NCBI RefSeq assembly: GCF_004519305.1
Contig: NZ_SOZA01000023.1
Location: 1-64,000 of the forward strand
DNA from: Pseudomonas sp. RIT623
Lineage (GTDB): Bacteria > Pseudomonadota > Gammaproteobacteria > Pseudomonadales > Pseudomonadaceae
Direction of reading: 5' to 3'
DNA length: 64,000 nucleotides
In this document: positions 52,594 to 61,972 of the stretch, piece after piece
Layout of the letters: every line of letters starts with the position of its first letter
Position numbering within the stretch: position 1 is the stretch's first letter
The notes under the pieces: model-generated
Database searches by the model: none
What the model was told of the DNA's origin: nothing
What the model saw: only the letters and a program-made list of their open reading frames with translations
Position numbers and translations under genes: made by a program

Positions 52594-54093
52594 ATGAGCA
52601 TCCTCCACGACCAGCGCATCGACGGCGCGCTGCCGGTGGTCGACAAGCCCGCGTTGCTGGCGGCCCTGCGCGCGGCCCTGCCCGACCTGGAAATCCTCCA
52701 CCGCGACGAAGAGCTCAAGCCCTATGAATGCGACGGTCTCTCAGCCTACCGCACGCTACCGCTGCTGGTGGTGCTGCCCGAACGCCTGGAGCAGGTGCAA
52801 GCGCTGCTGCAACTGTGCCACCAGCGCGGCGTGCCGGTGGTTGCCCGCGGTGCCGGTACTGGCCTGTCCGGCGGCGCGCTGCCCCTGAGCCAGGGCATCC
52901 TGCTGGTGATGGCACGCTTCAACCGCATCCTCGAAATCAACCCACAAGGGCGCTTCGCCCGGGTCCAGCCTGGGGTGCGCAACCTGGCGATCTCCCAGGC
53001 GGCGGCGCCCCATGGGCTGTACTACGCGCCGGACCCCTCGTCGCAGATCGCCTGCTCGATCGGCGGCAATGTCGCCGAGAACGCCGGTGGCGTGCATTGC
53101 CTGAAATACGGCCTGACCGTGCACAATCTGCTCAAAGTGCAGATCCTCACCATCGAGGGCGAACGCCTGGAACTGGGCAGCGACGCCCTGGACAGCCCCG
53201 GCTTCGACCTGCTGGCGCTGTTCACCGGTTCCGAGGGCCTGCTTGGCATCGTCACCGAAGTGACCGTCAAGCTGCTGCCCCGTCCACCGCTGGCGCGGGT
53301 GCTGCTGGCCAGTTTCGCCAGTGTCGAGGACGCCGGCCGCGCGGTGGCCGAGATCATCGCCGCCGGCATCATCCCCGCAGGGCTGGAGATGATGGACAAC
53401 CTGGCGATCCGTGCCGCCGAGGCGTTCATCCAGGCCGGTTACCCGCTGGACGCCGCGGCGATCCTGCTGTGCGAGCTGGACGGCGTCGAGGCCGATGTGC
53501 ACGACGATTGCACGCGGGTCGATGCCGTGCTGCGCCGGGCAGGCGCCCGCGAAGTACGGCTGGCCTGCGACGAAAGCGAGCGCGCGCGCTTCTGGGCCGG
53601 GCGCAAGAATGCCTTCCCGGCCGTCGGGCGGATCTCGCCGGATTACTACTGCATGGACGGCACCATCCCGCGCCGGGAACTGCCAAGGGTACTGCGCGGC
53701 ATCGCCGCGCTGGCCGAGCAGTATCGGCTGCGGGTGGCCAATGTGTTCCACGCCGGCGACGGCAACATGCACCCACTGATCCTGTTCGACGCCAACCAGC
53801 CGGGCGAGCTGGCGCGCGCCGAGGCCATCGGCGGCAAGATTCTCGAGTTGTGCGTGGCAGTGGGCGGCAGCATCACCGGCGAACACGGCGTGGGCCGCGA
53901 GAAGATCAACCAGATGTGCGTCCAGTTCAACCACGACGAGATCAGCCTGTTCCACGCGGTAAAAGCCGCCTTCGACCCCAAGGGGCTGCTCAACCCCGGC
54001 AAGCACATCCCGACCCTGCAGCGTTGCGCCGAATTCGGCGCCCTGCACGTGCATCAGGGGCAATTGCCCTTCCCTGACCTGGAGCGTTTCTAA
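52594..54093 (+). CDS. glcD: Glycolate oxidase FAD subunit GlcD
   Basis: A 499-aa FAD-linked subunit that oxidises glycolate to glyoxylate. The N-terminal PCMH-type FAD domain is clear: VVARGAGTGLSGGALPL, PSSQIACSIGGNVAENAGG, LFTGSEGLLGIVTEVTVKLLP. The C-terminal domain carries VANVFHAGDGNMHPLILFD and GGSITGEHGVGREK. The ATG at 52594 gives the length and the MSILHDQRIDG start expected for Pseudomonas GlcD; a GTG at 52576 overlaps the previous stop. The TAATG overlap with glcE at 54093 couples the genes. The complex is membrane-associated and passes electrons to the respiratory chain. Confidence 0.95.
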   Translation: MSILHDQRIDGALPVVDKPALLAALRAALPDLEILHRDEELKPYECDGLSAYRTLPLLVVLPERLEQVQALLQLCHQRGVPVVARGAGTGLSGGALPLSQGILLVMARFNRILEINPQGRFARVQPGVRNLAISQAAAPHGLYYAPDPSSQIACSIGGNVAENAGGVHCLKYGLTVHNLLKVQILTIEGERLELGSDALDSPGFDLLALFTGSEGLLGIVTEVTVKLLPRPPLARVLLASFASVEDAGRAVAEIIAAGIIPAGLEMMDNLAIRAAEAFIQAGYPLDAAAILLCELDGVEADVHDDCTRVDAVLRRAGAREVRLACDESERARFWAGRKNAFPAVGRISPDYYCMDGTIPRRELPRVLRGIAALAEQYRLRVANVFHAGDGNMHPLILFDANQPGELARAEAIGGKILELCVAVGGSITGEHGVGREKINQMCVQFNHDEISLFHAVKAAFDPKGLLNPGKHIPTLQRCAEFGALHVHQGQLPFPDLERF

Positions 54094-55139
54094 TGGATGC
54101 CGACCACAGCAGACACCTGCTGGAGCAAGTCAACCAGGCGCTGAACCTGAGCACGCCACTGCGCATCCAGGGCGGCAACAGCAAGGCCATGCTGGGCCGA
54201 CCGGTGGCCGGCGAAATCGTCGACTTGCGCGACCATCGCGGTATCCTCAGCTACCACCCGAGCGAACTGGTGCTGACCGCCCGCGCGGGCACGCCACTGC
54301 GGGAAATCGAGGCGGCGCTGGAGCAGGCCGGGCAGATGCTGAGCTGCGAGCCACCGCATCTTGGACCGCACGCCACCCTCGGTGGCATGGTCGCCGCCGG
54401 GCTGTCGGGGCCGCGTCGGCCCTGGGCCGGCGCGGTCCGCGACCTGGTGCTGGGTATACGCTTGATCAGTGGCCACGGCAAGTTGCTGCGTTTGGGCGGC
54501 GAAGTAATGAAGAACGTTGCCGGCTACGACGTCTCGCGGCTGATGGCCGGCAGCTTCGGCTGCCTGGGGCTGCTGACCGAAGTCTCGTTCAAGGTACTGC
54601 CCAAGCCACGCCGGTGCCTGAGCCTGCGCCTACCGATGCCGGCGCAGCAGGCCTTGGCCGCGTTGGCGCAGTGGGGCCAGCAGCCACTGCCGATCAGCGC
54701 CGCCTGCCATGCCGGCGAGGCGTTGCACCTGCGCCTCGAAGGCGGGCCGGGGTCGGTCCGCTCGGCCCATGAGCGGCTGGGCGGTGAAGTGATCGATAAT
54801 AACTTCTGGCAACACTTGCGCGAACAGCGCCTGGCGTTTTTCGACGACCCGGCCCCCCTGTGGCGCCTGTCGCTGCCGATAGGCACCGGGCTGCTGGACC
54901 TGCCCGGACAACAACTGCTCGATTGGGCCGGCGCCCAGCGCTGGCTCAAGTCCGCCGCGCCGGCCGCGCTGATCCGCCAGCGGCTAGCCAAGGTCGGTGG
55001 CCATGCCACCGCCTATACCCCAGGCGACCACAGCAGCGCGCCACTGGCCCCGGCCCTGCTGCGCTATCACCAGGCACTCAAGGCGCGACTGGACCCCCAG
55101 GGCCTGTTCAACCCGGGCCGCCTGTATGCCGACCTGTGA
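54093..55139 (+). CDS. glcE: Glycolate oxidase subunit GlcE
   Basis: A 348-aa second FAD-binding subunit. It has a short PCMH-type domain (LRIQGGNSKAMLG, PPHLGPHATLGGMVAAGLSG, NVAGYDVSRLMAGSFGCLGLLTEVSFKVLP) and a small C-terminal region ending LFNPGRLY. Its ATG overlaps the glcD stop by one base, and glcF begins 9 bases after its stop. Required with GlcD and GlcF for glycolate oxidase activity. Confidence 0.95.
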   Translation: MDADHSRHLLEQVNQALNLSTPLRIQGGNSKAMLGRPVAGEIVDLRDHRGILSYHPSELVLTARAGTPLREIEAALEQAGQMLSCEPPHLGPHATLGGMVAAGLSGPRRPWAGAVRDLVLGIRLISGHGKLLRLGGEVMKNVAGYDVSRLMAGSFGCLGLLTEVSFKVLPKPRRCLSLRLPMPAQQALAALAQWGQQPLPISAACHAGEALHLRLEGGPGSVRSAHERLGGEVIDNNFWQHLREQRLAFFDDPAPLWRLSLPIGTGLLDLPGQQLLDWAGAQRWLKSAAPAALIRQRLAKVGGHATAYTPGDHSSAPLAPALLRYHQALKARLDPQGLFNPGRLYADL

Positions 55140-55148
55140 GGCCCCACC

Positions 55149-56357
55149 ATGCAAACCCACATGAGCGACGCCGCCCGCCAACTGCCCCGCGCCGAGGAAG
55201 CCGAGCGCATCCTGCGCACATGCGTGCACTGCGGTTTTTGCACCGCCACCTGCCCCACCTACCAACTGCTCGGCGACGAGCTGGATGGGCCGCGCGGGCG
55301 CATCTACCTGATCAAGCAGGCGCTCGAAGGCGCGACGGTCACGGCCAGCAGCCAACGTCACCTGGACCGCTGCCTGAGTTGTCGCAGCTGCGAGACCACC
55401 TGCCCGTCGGGGGTGGAGTACCACAACCTGCTGGACATAGGCCGCGCCGTGGTCGACCAGCAGGTTGCCCGACCACTGGCCCAGCGCCTGCTGCGCCACA
55501 GCCTGCGCGCCGTGGTGCCGCGGCCGGCGCTGTTCAAGGCACTGGTCCGCGCCGGCCAAGCGCTGAGGCCGCTGCTGCCTAGCAGCCTCAAGGCCAAGCT
55601 ACCGGCCAACGCTGGCGGGCGACGCCCCGCGCCCCGTCACCCCCGGCGCGTCCTATTGCTTGAAGGCTGCGTGCAACAGGTGCTGGCGCCCAGCACCAAT
55701 GCCGCCGCCAGCCGTTTGCTCGATCGCCTGGGCATCAGTGTCGAGCCGATTACCGAGGCCGGCTGCTGTGGCGCCGTAGACTACCACCTGGACGCCCAGG
55801 CCCAGGGGCTGGCGCGGGCACGGCGCAATATCGACGCCTGGTGGCCGGCCATCGAGGGCGGCGCCGAGGCCATCGTGCAAACGGCCAGCGGCTGTGGCGC
55901 GTTCGTGCGCGACTATGCTCACCTGCTGGCGCACGACCCCGGCTATGCCGCCAAGGCCGCCCGTGTCAGTGCGCTGTCGCGTGACCTGGTGCAGGTGCTC
56001 GAAGCCGAGCCGGTTGAACAGCTAGGCTTGTGCGCCGAGCAACGCCTGGCCGTGCACTGCCCCTGTACCTTGCAACACGCGCTCAAGCTCGGCGGCGCGG
56101 TCGAACGCCTGCTGACGCGCTTGGGCTTTCACCTCACCGATGTGCCCGACGGCCACCTGTGCTGCGGTTCGGCCGGCACCTACTCGCTGACCCAGCCGGT
56201 CCTGTCGCGGCAATTGCGCGACAACCGTCTTGCCGCGCTGGAGAGTGGCAGCCCGAACCTTATCGCCACCGCCAACATCGGCTGCCAACTGCACCTCGGC
56301 GGCGCTGGGCGCACCCCGGTGCGGCACTGGATCGAGATTGTCGAAGCCGCCCTGTAG
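55149..56357 (+). CDS. glcF: Glycolate oxidase iron-sulfur subunit GlcF
   Basis: A 402-aa protein with two N-terminal [4Fe-4S] motifs: C25-x2-C28-x2-C31-x3-C35-P and C75-x2-C78-x2-C81-x3-C85-P. Two cysteine-rich CCG domains follow (ITEAGCCGAVDYH; DVPDGHLCCGSAGTYS), as in heterodisulfide-reductase-like electron carriers. It transfers electrons from GlcDE to the membrane pool. The usual operon partners glcG and glcC are not seen next to it. Confidence 0.95.
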   Translation: MQTHMSDAARQLPRAEEAERILRTCVHCGFCTATCPTYQLLGDELDGPRGRIYLIKQALEGATVTASSQRHLDRCLSCRSCETTCPSGVEYHNLLDIGRAVVDQQVARPLAQRLLRHSLRAVVPRPALFKALVRAGQALRPLLPSSLKAKLPANAGGRRPAPRHPRRVLLLEGCVQQVLAPSTNAAASRLLDRLGISVEPITEAGCCGAVDYHLDAQAQGLARARRNIDAWWPAIEGGAEAIVQTASGCGAFVRDYAHLLAHDPGYAAKAARVSALSRDLVQVLEAEPVEQLGLCAEQRLAVHCPCTLQHALKLGGAVERLLTRLGFHLTDVPDGHLCCGSAGTYSLTQPVLSRQLRDNRLAALESGSPNLIATANIGCQLHLGGAGRTPVRHWIEIVEAAL

Positions 56358-56578
56358 GCACCGGCCTTGCACGCCAGCCTGAGCGAAAAAGTGCGGCGTA
56401 CCTGGCGCGTGGCTGACGGGGATCAAGGCACAGTTCAGGCCGCTACCTTTATTTTCGGAAACCTCCTACCACAAGTACGGACGCTTCGTGATTGTTGCCC
56501 CACCTTCGGCAAACCATCATCCGGCCTGGAGACGCCACCACCGCCCACCGCGGCAGCCCTGCCAGACGAGGCCATGCC

Positions 56579-56917
56579 ATGCCCAACGACAACCACCCTA
56601 CCCGTGAACTGCGCCATACCTTGCGCCAGCTGATGGCCCATGAGGTCAGCAACCCCGATGACAACCCGCACCTGTCGGGCGTGCGGTTCTTCTGTGCGAC
56701 CGACGAACATACCCGGCAGTTGATAGAGCAGGTCGAGCTGCTCGCCAGCGAGGCGTTCTTCGATGCCAATGGGCGCGCTATCGCGGCGCGCATGCGCGAT
56801 GCCGCCATCGATGGCGTGTGCATCAAGCAAAAGCGCAAGGTGGCCGAGGATGAAACGGTGATACGGATCGCGCTGCCTGACAAGGGGTACATCACCATCA
56901 GTGCGGCGCGGCTTTGA
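56579..56917 (+). CDS. Hypothetical 112-aa protein
   Basis: I do not recognise a family. It is a small, acidic, soluble-looking protein with an N-terminal helix-rich half (RELRHTLRQLMAHEVSNP), a helix DEHTRQLIEQVELLASEAFF, and a beta-type ending (VIRIALPDKGYITISAARL). There is no signal peptide or TM segment. The ATG at 56579 was chosen over one at 56574, which is in another frame; the ribosome binding site is weak. It stands alone between glcF and the MocR gene. Confidence 0.6.
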   Translation: MPNDNHPTRELRHTLRQLMAHEVSNPDDNPHLSGVRFFCATDEHTRQLIEQVELLASEAFFDANGRAIAARMRDAAIDGVCIKQKRKVAEDETVIRIALPDKGYITISAARL

Positions 56918-57044
56918 GGGGATTCGCCGATGGCCTTGCGGTGAACACCTGCAAGCCCTGCCCGGCCCGCCAATAAACCTGCCCCTCTTGCACCTTCCCG
57001 CGCAACCCCCGAAGCTTGACCATCCCCGCGCTTCGGACCCCCCC

Positions 57045-58478
57045 ATGGAACTGCACATCCGCCTCGATGGCCGCAAAGGCCTCGCCGACCAGCTCTACCA
57101 GCAACTGCGCGCCGGTATCGACAGCGGTCACCTGGCCGCCGGCACCCAACTGCCGCCTACCCGCTTGCTCGCCGAGCAACTGGGCGTGTCGCGCAAGACC
57201 GTGGCCGAGGCCTATTCACGGTTGACCTACGACAACCTGCTCAGCGGCGTGGTCGGCCGTGGCACCTTCATCACCCCGCGCCTGCCATTGCGCGCCGATA
57301 ACGCCGATGCGGCGCCACTGGCCGCTGCTGCCACCCTAGAGCGCTGGCGCCAACGGACGACGATCCTCGGCCAACGGGCACTGGATGCGCCCTCGCGCTA
57401 CGACTTCGTCGGCGGTGCCTCGAACAAGGCGCAGTTCCCCTACGACCAGTGGCGCAGTTGCCTGAACCATGCCCTGCGCCGTAGCCAGCGCCACAACGAA
57501 CGGCAATTCCCGGCCCAGGGCCTGCCCGAACTGCGCGAGGCCATCGCCCATCACATCGCCTTCGCCCGCGGCGTGCAATGCAGCCCGGCCGAGGTGCTGG
57601 TGTGCAACGGTGCCCAGCAGGCCTTGGACCTGATCGCCCGGGTGTTGATCGAGCCAGGTTGCAAGGTGGCCATGGAAGACCCCGGCTACCCACCGGCTCG
57701 GCAATTGTTCCTGGCCCTGGGCGCCCGCTTGCAAGCGGTGCCGGTGGATGAGCAAGGGCTGTGCGTGGCGCAGATCGAGGATGGCACCCGGCTGATCTAC
57801 GTCACCCCGTCACACCAGTTCCCGCTGGGCATGCCCATGGCCGACGCACGACGCCAGGCGCTGCTGGCCCGGGCCGCCGAGCTGGGCGCGCTGGTCATCG
57901 AGGATGACTACGATTGCGAGTTTCGCTACCAGGGCCCCGCCGCCGAGGCCCTGCAACGCCTGGACCGCCACGGGCTGGTGGCCTATGTCGGCACCTTCTC
58001 CAAGACCCTGTTGCCGGAGTTGCGCCTGGGATACGCGGTGCTGCCGCCGGCCGTGTTGCAGGCAGCCTGCGTGGCCAAGCACCTGAGCGACTGGCACAGC
58101 CCGACCCTGCAGCAATGGGCACTGGCAAGGTTCATCGGCGAAGGCCACCTGAACAAGCACATCCGCCGCAGCCATGAGGTGTACAGCGCCCGTCGCGCGC
58201 GCATCCTGGCGCGCCTGGACGGCGACCTGGCGCCCTGGTTCGACGCGGTACCGGCCAGTGCCGGGTTTCACCTGAGCGCGCTGGCCAAACCGGGGGTGGA
58301 TGTGGAGCTGCTGATCACCCTGGCGCGCAAGGTCGAGGTGGGGTTGTACTCGCTGGCGCCGTTCTTCAGCGAGGCCCCGGTCAGGCCGGGGCTGCTACTG
58401 GGCTTCGGCGCCATCGAGCTGCTGGATATCGACCCGGCCCTGGATCGGGTTCGCGATACCCTGCAGCGCCTCAGTTGA
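57045..58478 (+). CDS. MocR/PdxR-type GntR-aminotransferase regulator
   Basis: A 477-aa transcription factor. The N-terminal winged helix-turn-helix of the GntR class (about 5-75: GLADQLYQQLRAGIDSGHL, LAEQLGVSRKTVAEAYSRL) is joined to a fold-type-I aminotransferase domain. PLP would be bound by K320 (GTFSKTLLPELRLGY); the Asp of VIEDDYDCEF and the FVGGASNKAQFP opening are in place. Such proteins sense amines or amino acids and control nearby genes. It converges with an MFS exporter gene, overlapping it by 8 bases at the 3' ends. Its target is unknown. Confidence 0.9.
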   Translation: MELHIRLDGRKGLADQLYQQLRAGIDSGHLAAGTQLPPTRLLAEQLGVSRKTVAEAYSRLTYDNLLSGVVGRGTFITPRLPLRADNADAAPLAAAATLERWRQRTTILGQRALDAPSRYDFVGGASNKAQFPYDQWRSCLNHALRRSQRHNERQFPAQGLPELREAIAHHIAFARGVQCSPAEVLVCNGAQQALDLIARVLIEPGCKVAMEDPGYPPARQLFLALGARLQAVPVDEQGLCVAQIEDGTRLIYVTPSHQFPLGMPMADARRQALLARAAELGALVIEDDYDCEFRYQGPAAEALQRLDRHGLVAYVGTFSKTLLPELRLGYAVLPPAVLQAACVAKHLSDWHSPTLQQWALARFIGEGHLNKHIRRSHEVYSARRARILARLDGDLAPWFDAVPASAGFHLSALAKPGVDVELLITLARKVEVGLYSLAPFFSEAPVRPGLLLGFGAIELLDIDPALDRVRDTLQRLS

Positions 58479-59667
58479 GCGCCGCTGCCGCGCCGGCCTG
58501 GCCGGGCCGGGCGATGGCCTTGGCGTAGCCGCACGGGGTGAAACGCAGGGTCACCAGCAACATGGCCAGCACGGTGCAGGTCAGCAATGTCCACGAGGCC
58601 TGGAAGTCGCCGCTGACATCACGCAGCCAGCCAGTGATGTAGGGCACGGTCCCGGTGATGATGAAGCCCACCCCCTGCACGAACCCCGCCAGGCTGCCGG
58701 CCTCGGCCGGCGTGCGCAGGTGCTCCAGGGTCAAGGTCAGGCTGAGGCTGAAGCAGGCCCCCAGGCCCAGGCCGATCATCGCCACCCACAGCCCCATGGC
58801 CATGGCCGGCGCCAGCAACAGGCCGAGGAAACCACCCAGCTGGATCGCCAGCGCCAGCCACAACCCCGGGCGGCGATCGGCCAGGCGGCGCAACAGCAAG
58901 GGCAGCCCCAGGGCACCGCTAACCTGGAACAGGGTCATCAGCCCGACCAGCTCGCCGCCGCCTTGGGCCGTGCCGCCGTGCTCCAGGTGATAAGCCGGCA
59001 GCCAGGCGACCATGCTGGTATAACCGCCGTTGATCAAGCCGAAGTACAGCGCCAGCAGCCAGGCGCGGCGGTTGCCGAACCAGTGGCCGCCAGTGGTGCC
59101 GCCCAACGTCGGCAGGTCATGTCGCGGGCGCAGGGTGAGCCAGGCCAGCAGGGCCAGCAGCGCGGGCAACGCCCATACCCCCAGCCCCACCTGCCACTGG
59201 CCGCTGTAGGCGGTGATCGATGGTCCCAAGACCGCTGCCAGGCCACCACCGCTCATCAACGCCGCCGAATACAGGCCCATGGTCGCAGCCAGGCGGGTCG
59301 GGAACCAGCGGTTGACCAGCCCCGGCATCATGCCCTGCACCAGCGCCACGCCCAAGCCGGCGATCACCGCGCTGGCGATCAGCGCCCAGGCGCTGTCCAG
59401 CTGCAACCGCCACAGGCAGGCCGCGGCGATGGCCGCAAGGCCCGCGAGCATGCCGCCATGTTCGCTCAACCAGCGCCGCAGCCAGGGCTGCAGCAATGGC
59501 ACCAGGCCCATGCACAGCACCGGCAGCGCGGTCAGCAACGCCGCTTGCTGGTAGCCCAACCCGGTGCTCTGGCGCATGGGTTCGAGCAACGGTCCGATGC
59601 TGGTGAGCATCGGCCGTAGGTTCAGTGCCAGCAGTATGACCAACAGCAAGTTCAGTGCGTTCCTCAT
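58471..59667 (-). CDS. MFS transporter, CynX/NimT family
   Basis: A 398-aa inner-membrane transporter with about 12 helices. The N-terminus LLLVILLALNLRPMLTSIGPLL is the hallmark of the CynX/NimT (cyanate, 2-nitroimidazole) branch. Its ATG overlaps the stop of the deaminase gene by 4 bases (ATGA), so both are made together. Gene order suggests export or import of a nucleobase-like or nitrogenous compound, but this is inference. Confidence 0.88.
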   Translation of the reverse strand: MRNALNLLLVILLALNLRPMLTSIGPLLEPMRQSTGLGYQQAALLTALPVLCMGLVPLLQPWLRRWLSEHGGMLAGLAAIAAACLWRLQLDSAWALIASAVIAGLGVALVQGMMPGLVNRWFPTRLAATMGLYSAALMSGGGLAAVLGPSITAYSGQWQVGLGVWALPALLALLAWLTLRPRHDLPTLGGTTGGHWFGNRRAWLLALYFGLINGGYTSMVAWLPAYHLEHGGTAQGGGELVGLMTLFQVSGALGLPLLLRRLADRRPGLWLALAIQLGGFLGLLLAPAMAMGLWVAMIGLGLGACFSLSLTLTLEHLRTPAEAGSLAGFVQGVGFIITGTVPYITGWLRDVSGDFQASWTLLTCTVLAMLLVTLRFTPCGYAKAIARPGQAGAAAALN

Positions 59668-60122
59668 GCCTGGCGGGCCTGCTGCCATTCGGCGTACAGG
59701 CCCGCTTCGCCGACAGGCTTGAGTGGGCGCAACGCCAGGCTTTGCTGTTGCGCAGGCCTGGCCATCTGCGCGTACACCGCGGCGGTGGACAAGCCATAGG
59801 GCTCGCCCTCGTCGTTGTCGTAGGCGAACCAGGCGCGCTCGATGCCGCACAGGTGCATGGCTGCCAGGCACATTGGGCACGGATGGCCGCTGGCATAGAT
59901 TTCGGCGCCGTCCAGGCGCGCGCGGCCCAGGGCCTGGGCGGCCTTGCGAATGGCCTGCATTTCGGCGTGGCTGGTCGGGTCCTGGGTGCTGTGGATTTCG
60001 TTGACGGCCCGGGCGACGACCTGGCCCTGGTACACCAGCACCGCGCCGAATGGGCGGCCGCCGGCCTGGATATTGGCGCGGGCCAGGTCGATGGCTTCGC
60101 GCATGAAGTGTTCGGTGGGCAT
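59664..60122 (-). CDS. Cytidine/guanine-type nucleoside deaminase
   Basis: A 152-aa zinc hydrolase of the CMP/dCMP deaminase superfamily. The zinc site is H52-x-E54 (TSHAEMQAIR) and P81-C82-P-M-C85 (GHPCPMCLAAMH). Size and the C-terminal extension resemble guanine deaminase GuaD-like proteins more than TadA. It is the first gene of a two-gene operon with the CynX-like transporter, which fits a scavenging role for a purine or related amine. The exact substrate is not determined. Confidence 0.85.
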   Translation of the reverse strand: MPTEHFMREAIDLARANIQAGGRPFGAVLVYQGQVVARAVNEIHSTQDPTSHAEMQAIRKAAQALGRARLDGAEIYASGHPCPMCLAAMHLCGIERAWFAYDNDEGEPYGLSTAAVYAQMARPAQQQSLALRPLKPVGEAGLYAEWQQARQA

Positions 60123-60317
60123 ACAGCGTTACTCCAGTGAAGACCTGGCCATTATCCCGGCTCCACCGCCCGGGCAGAAATGAAGAGATTGGATGCCTGT
60201 CAGTGGCCACCTGAATGGCGGCATTGGCCTCCCGATAAAGCGCTGCATTGGCTATTCGGCGTCGCCCGCGCTGGCGCTAAGGTAACGCCACTTACCCTCA
60301 ATCACTGGAGCCTGGAC

Positions 60318-60755
60318 ATGCACGACCGAATCGAATGGGCCAAACACTCGCCGCTGGCCTACAAGGCCATGGTCGGCCTCGAGCAAGCGCTGGTCAGCTC
60401 GGGCCTGGAGCACTCGCTGCTGGAGCTGGTGCGCCTGCGCGCCTCGCAGATCAACGGCTGCGCCTACTGCGTGAACATGCATGCCAACGATGCGCGCAAG
60501 GCCGGCGAAACCGAGGCGCGCCTGCAGACCTTGAGCGTCTGGCGCGAAACCCGCTATTTCAGCCCGCGTGAACGGGCCGCCCTGGCCTGGGTCGAAAGCC
60601 TGACCCGCCTGCCCGAACGCGGCGCGCCGCAGGCGGAGTACTCGGCGTTGCTGGAGCACTTCGATGCCACTGAAATCGCCAACCTGACCCTGGCCATCGC
60701 CACCATCAATGCCTGGAACCGCTTCGGCGTGGGCTTTGCCATGGTGCCGGCCTGA
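60318..60755 (+). CDS. AhpD-like/carboxymuconolactone decarboxylase family protein
   Basis: A 145-aa helical protein. It has the CMD-family core LVRLRASQINGCAYCVNMHAND with redox Cys48 and Cys51 and His55, the pattern of AhpD-like alkylhydroperoxidases. The ATG at 60318 has CTGGAG 7 bases upstream; an earlier start would add 46 residues with no family match. It probably acts in peroxide or general thiol redox protection. Confidence 0.87.
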   Translation: MHDRIEWAKHSPLAYKAMVGLEQALVSSGLEHSLLELVRLRASQINGCAYCVNMHANDARKAGETEARLQTLSVWRETRYFSPRERAALAWVESLTRLPERGAPQAEYSALLEHFDATEIANLTLAIATINAWNRFGVGFAMVPA

Positions 60756-60758
60756 CAC

Positions 60759-60782
60759 GGCCAGCCGTCAAGGCGTCTGGCC
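60759..60782. terminator. Possible convergent hairpin
   Basis: GGCCAG and CTGGCC pair across the 12-base gap between the AhpD-like and AraC genes, the second arm lying in the end of the AraC gene. Stem is short and there is no T-run. Confidence 0.3.
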
Positions 60783-61790
60783 GCCGGCTGACACCCGTGC
60801 CCGGTAGCTGCCCGGGCTCTGCCCGGTCCACTTCTTGAACGCCCGGTGAAACGCGCTCGGCTCCTGGAAGCCAGTCTGCCCGGCGATCTCGGCAATACTC
60901 AGGCGCCCTTCGCGAAGCAGCTCGAAGGCCATGGCCCGGCGCACCTCGTCCTTGATCTGCTGGTACGAGCGCCCTTCGCGCTCCAGTTGCCGGCGAAAGC
61001 TGCTGGCGCTGAGCCGCTGGCGCTCGGCCATGGCGTTTAGGGTCGGCCACTGCCCGTAGTGGCGGGCGCGCAGGTGCCGGTAGACCTCCGCCACCAGGCC
61101 GTTCTGGTTGCGAAAGCGGATCACCAGCCCCTGCGGCGCGCTGCGCAAGAAGGTCTTCAGCGCTGCCAGGTCCTGTACCACCGGCAGGCGCAACCAGGCG
61201 CTGTCGAACTCCACCTCGGTACGCCCGCTGCCCAGGCGCAGGTCCGGCCCCCAGAGCAGGGCGTCGTCCTCCTGGGCCGGGCGCGCCAACGCAAGTTCAG
61301 TACGGTCGATGGCGATACGCCGCCCGGCCAGCCAGCACAGCAGGCCAACCACCAGCACCAGGTAGGTTTCCTCGGCATACACCCGGGTCAAGGGATCGTC
61401 GATGCTCGAGGTCACGCTGATCACCGCCCGGGCGCCGCGCACGCTGACACTGCCACGCAGGTCGCGCAGGAACAGGCCGAAGTTGCCCAGACACTGGCGC
61501 AAGGCCTTGCCCAGGTCCGGCTCCTGGATCAGCCCGCGGCAAATCAGGGCGAAACTGCCCAGCGGCATGCCGTGGCGGTCGAGGTGGAAGAACTCGTCGT
61601 GTAATTGGTCGATCAGCGCCAGCCACAGCTGGGCGAAAGCCTTGGCCGGCACCCGCGCCTGGGGCTGGGCCAGCACCGCCGGGTCGATACCCACCGCGCG
61701 CAGGTGCGCGTCGCGCGCCGCCGGGCGCTCGCGCAGGGCATGCAGCATGGCATTGAGAAAGTACACCGCGACCGTATCGCTATCGCGCAT
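60768..61790 (-). CDS. AraC family transcriptional regulator with Arabinose_bd-type N-terminus
   Basis: A 340-aa regulator. The N-terminal ligand domain (about 10-200) has the OruR/ArgR-like pattern GIDPAVLAQPQARVPAKAFAQLWLALID and ICRGLIQEPDLGKALRQCLGNF. The two helix-turn-helix motifs of the AraC domain close the protein (LREGRLSIAEIAGQTGFQEP, FHRAFKKWTGQSPGSYR). The ATG at 61790 gives the usual length; other in-frame ATGs at 61856 and 61874 would lengthen it by 22 or 28 residues. It is divergent from the thiolase/dehydrogenase operon and may control it. Confidence 0.85.
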   Translation of the reverse strand: MRDSDTVAVYFLNAMLHALRERPAARDAHLRAVGIDPAVLAQPQARVPAKAFAQLWLALIDQLHDEFFHLDRHGMPLGSFALICRGLIQEPDLGKALRQCLGNFGLFLRDLRGSVSVRGARAVISVTSSIDDPLTRVYAEETYLVLVVGLLCWLAGRRIAIDRTELALARPAQEDDALLWGPDLRLGSGRTEVEFDSAWLRLPVVQDLAALKTFLRSAPQGLVIRFRNQNGLVAEVYRHLRARHYGQWPTLNAMAERQRLSASSFRRQLEREGRSYQQIKDEVRRAMAFELLREGRLSIAEIAGQTGFQEPSAFHRAFKKWTGQSPGSYRARVSAGGQTP

Positions 61791-61972
61791 CGCCAAGTAG
61801 CTCGCTGTCTGGACTGAGTGGCAAAAAATGCCAGGCTGGCTGAGCAGATCCGGCATAGGCCGCTGGCGGGCCATTGCCTAGACTCGACCCACCCACGGGG
61901 TTGCAAGAAGCTGGCGCGCATTGTCGCAGAGCCTCGCCCCACCTCGCCATGCCTTCGCACACGGAGCCCTTC

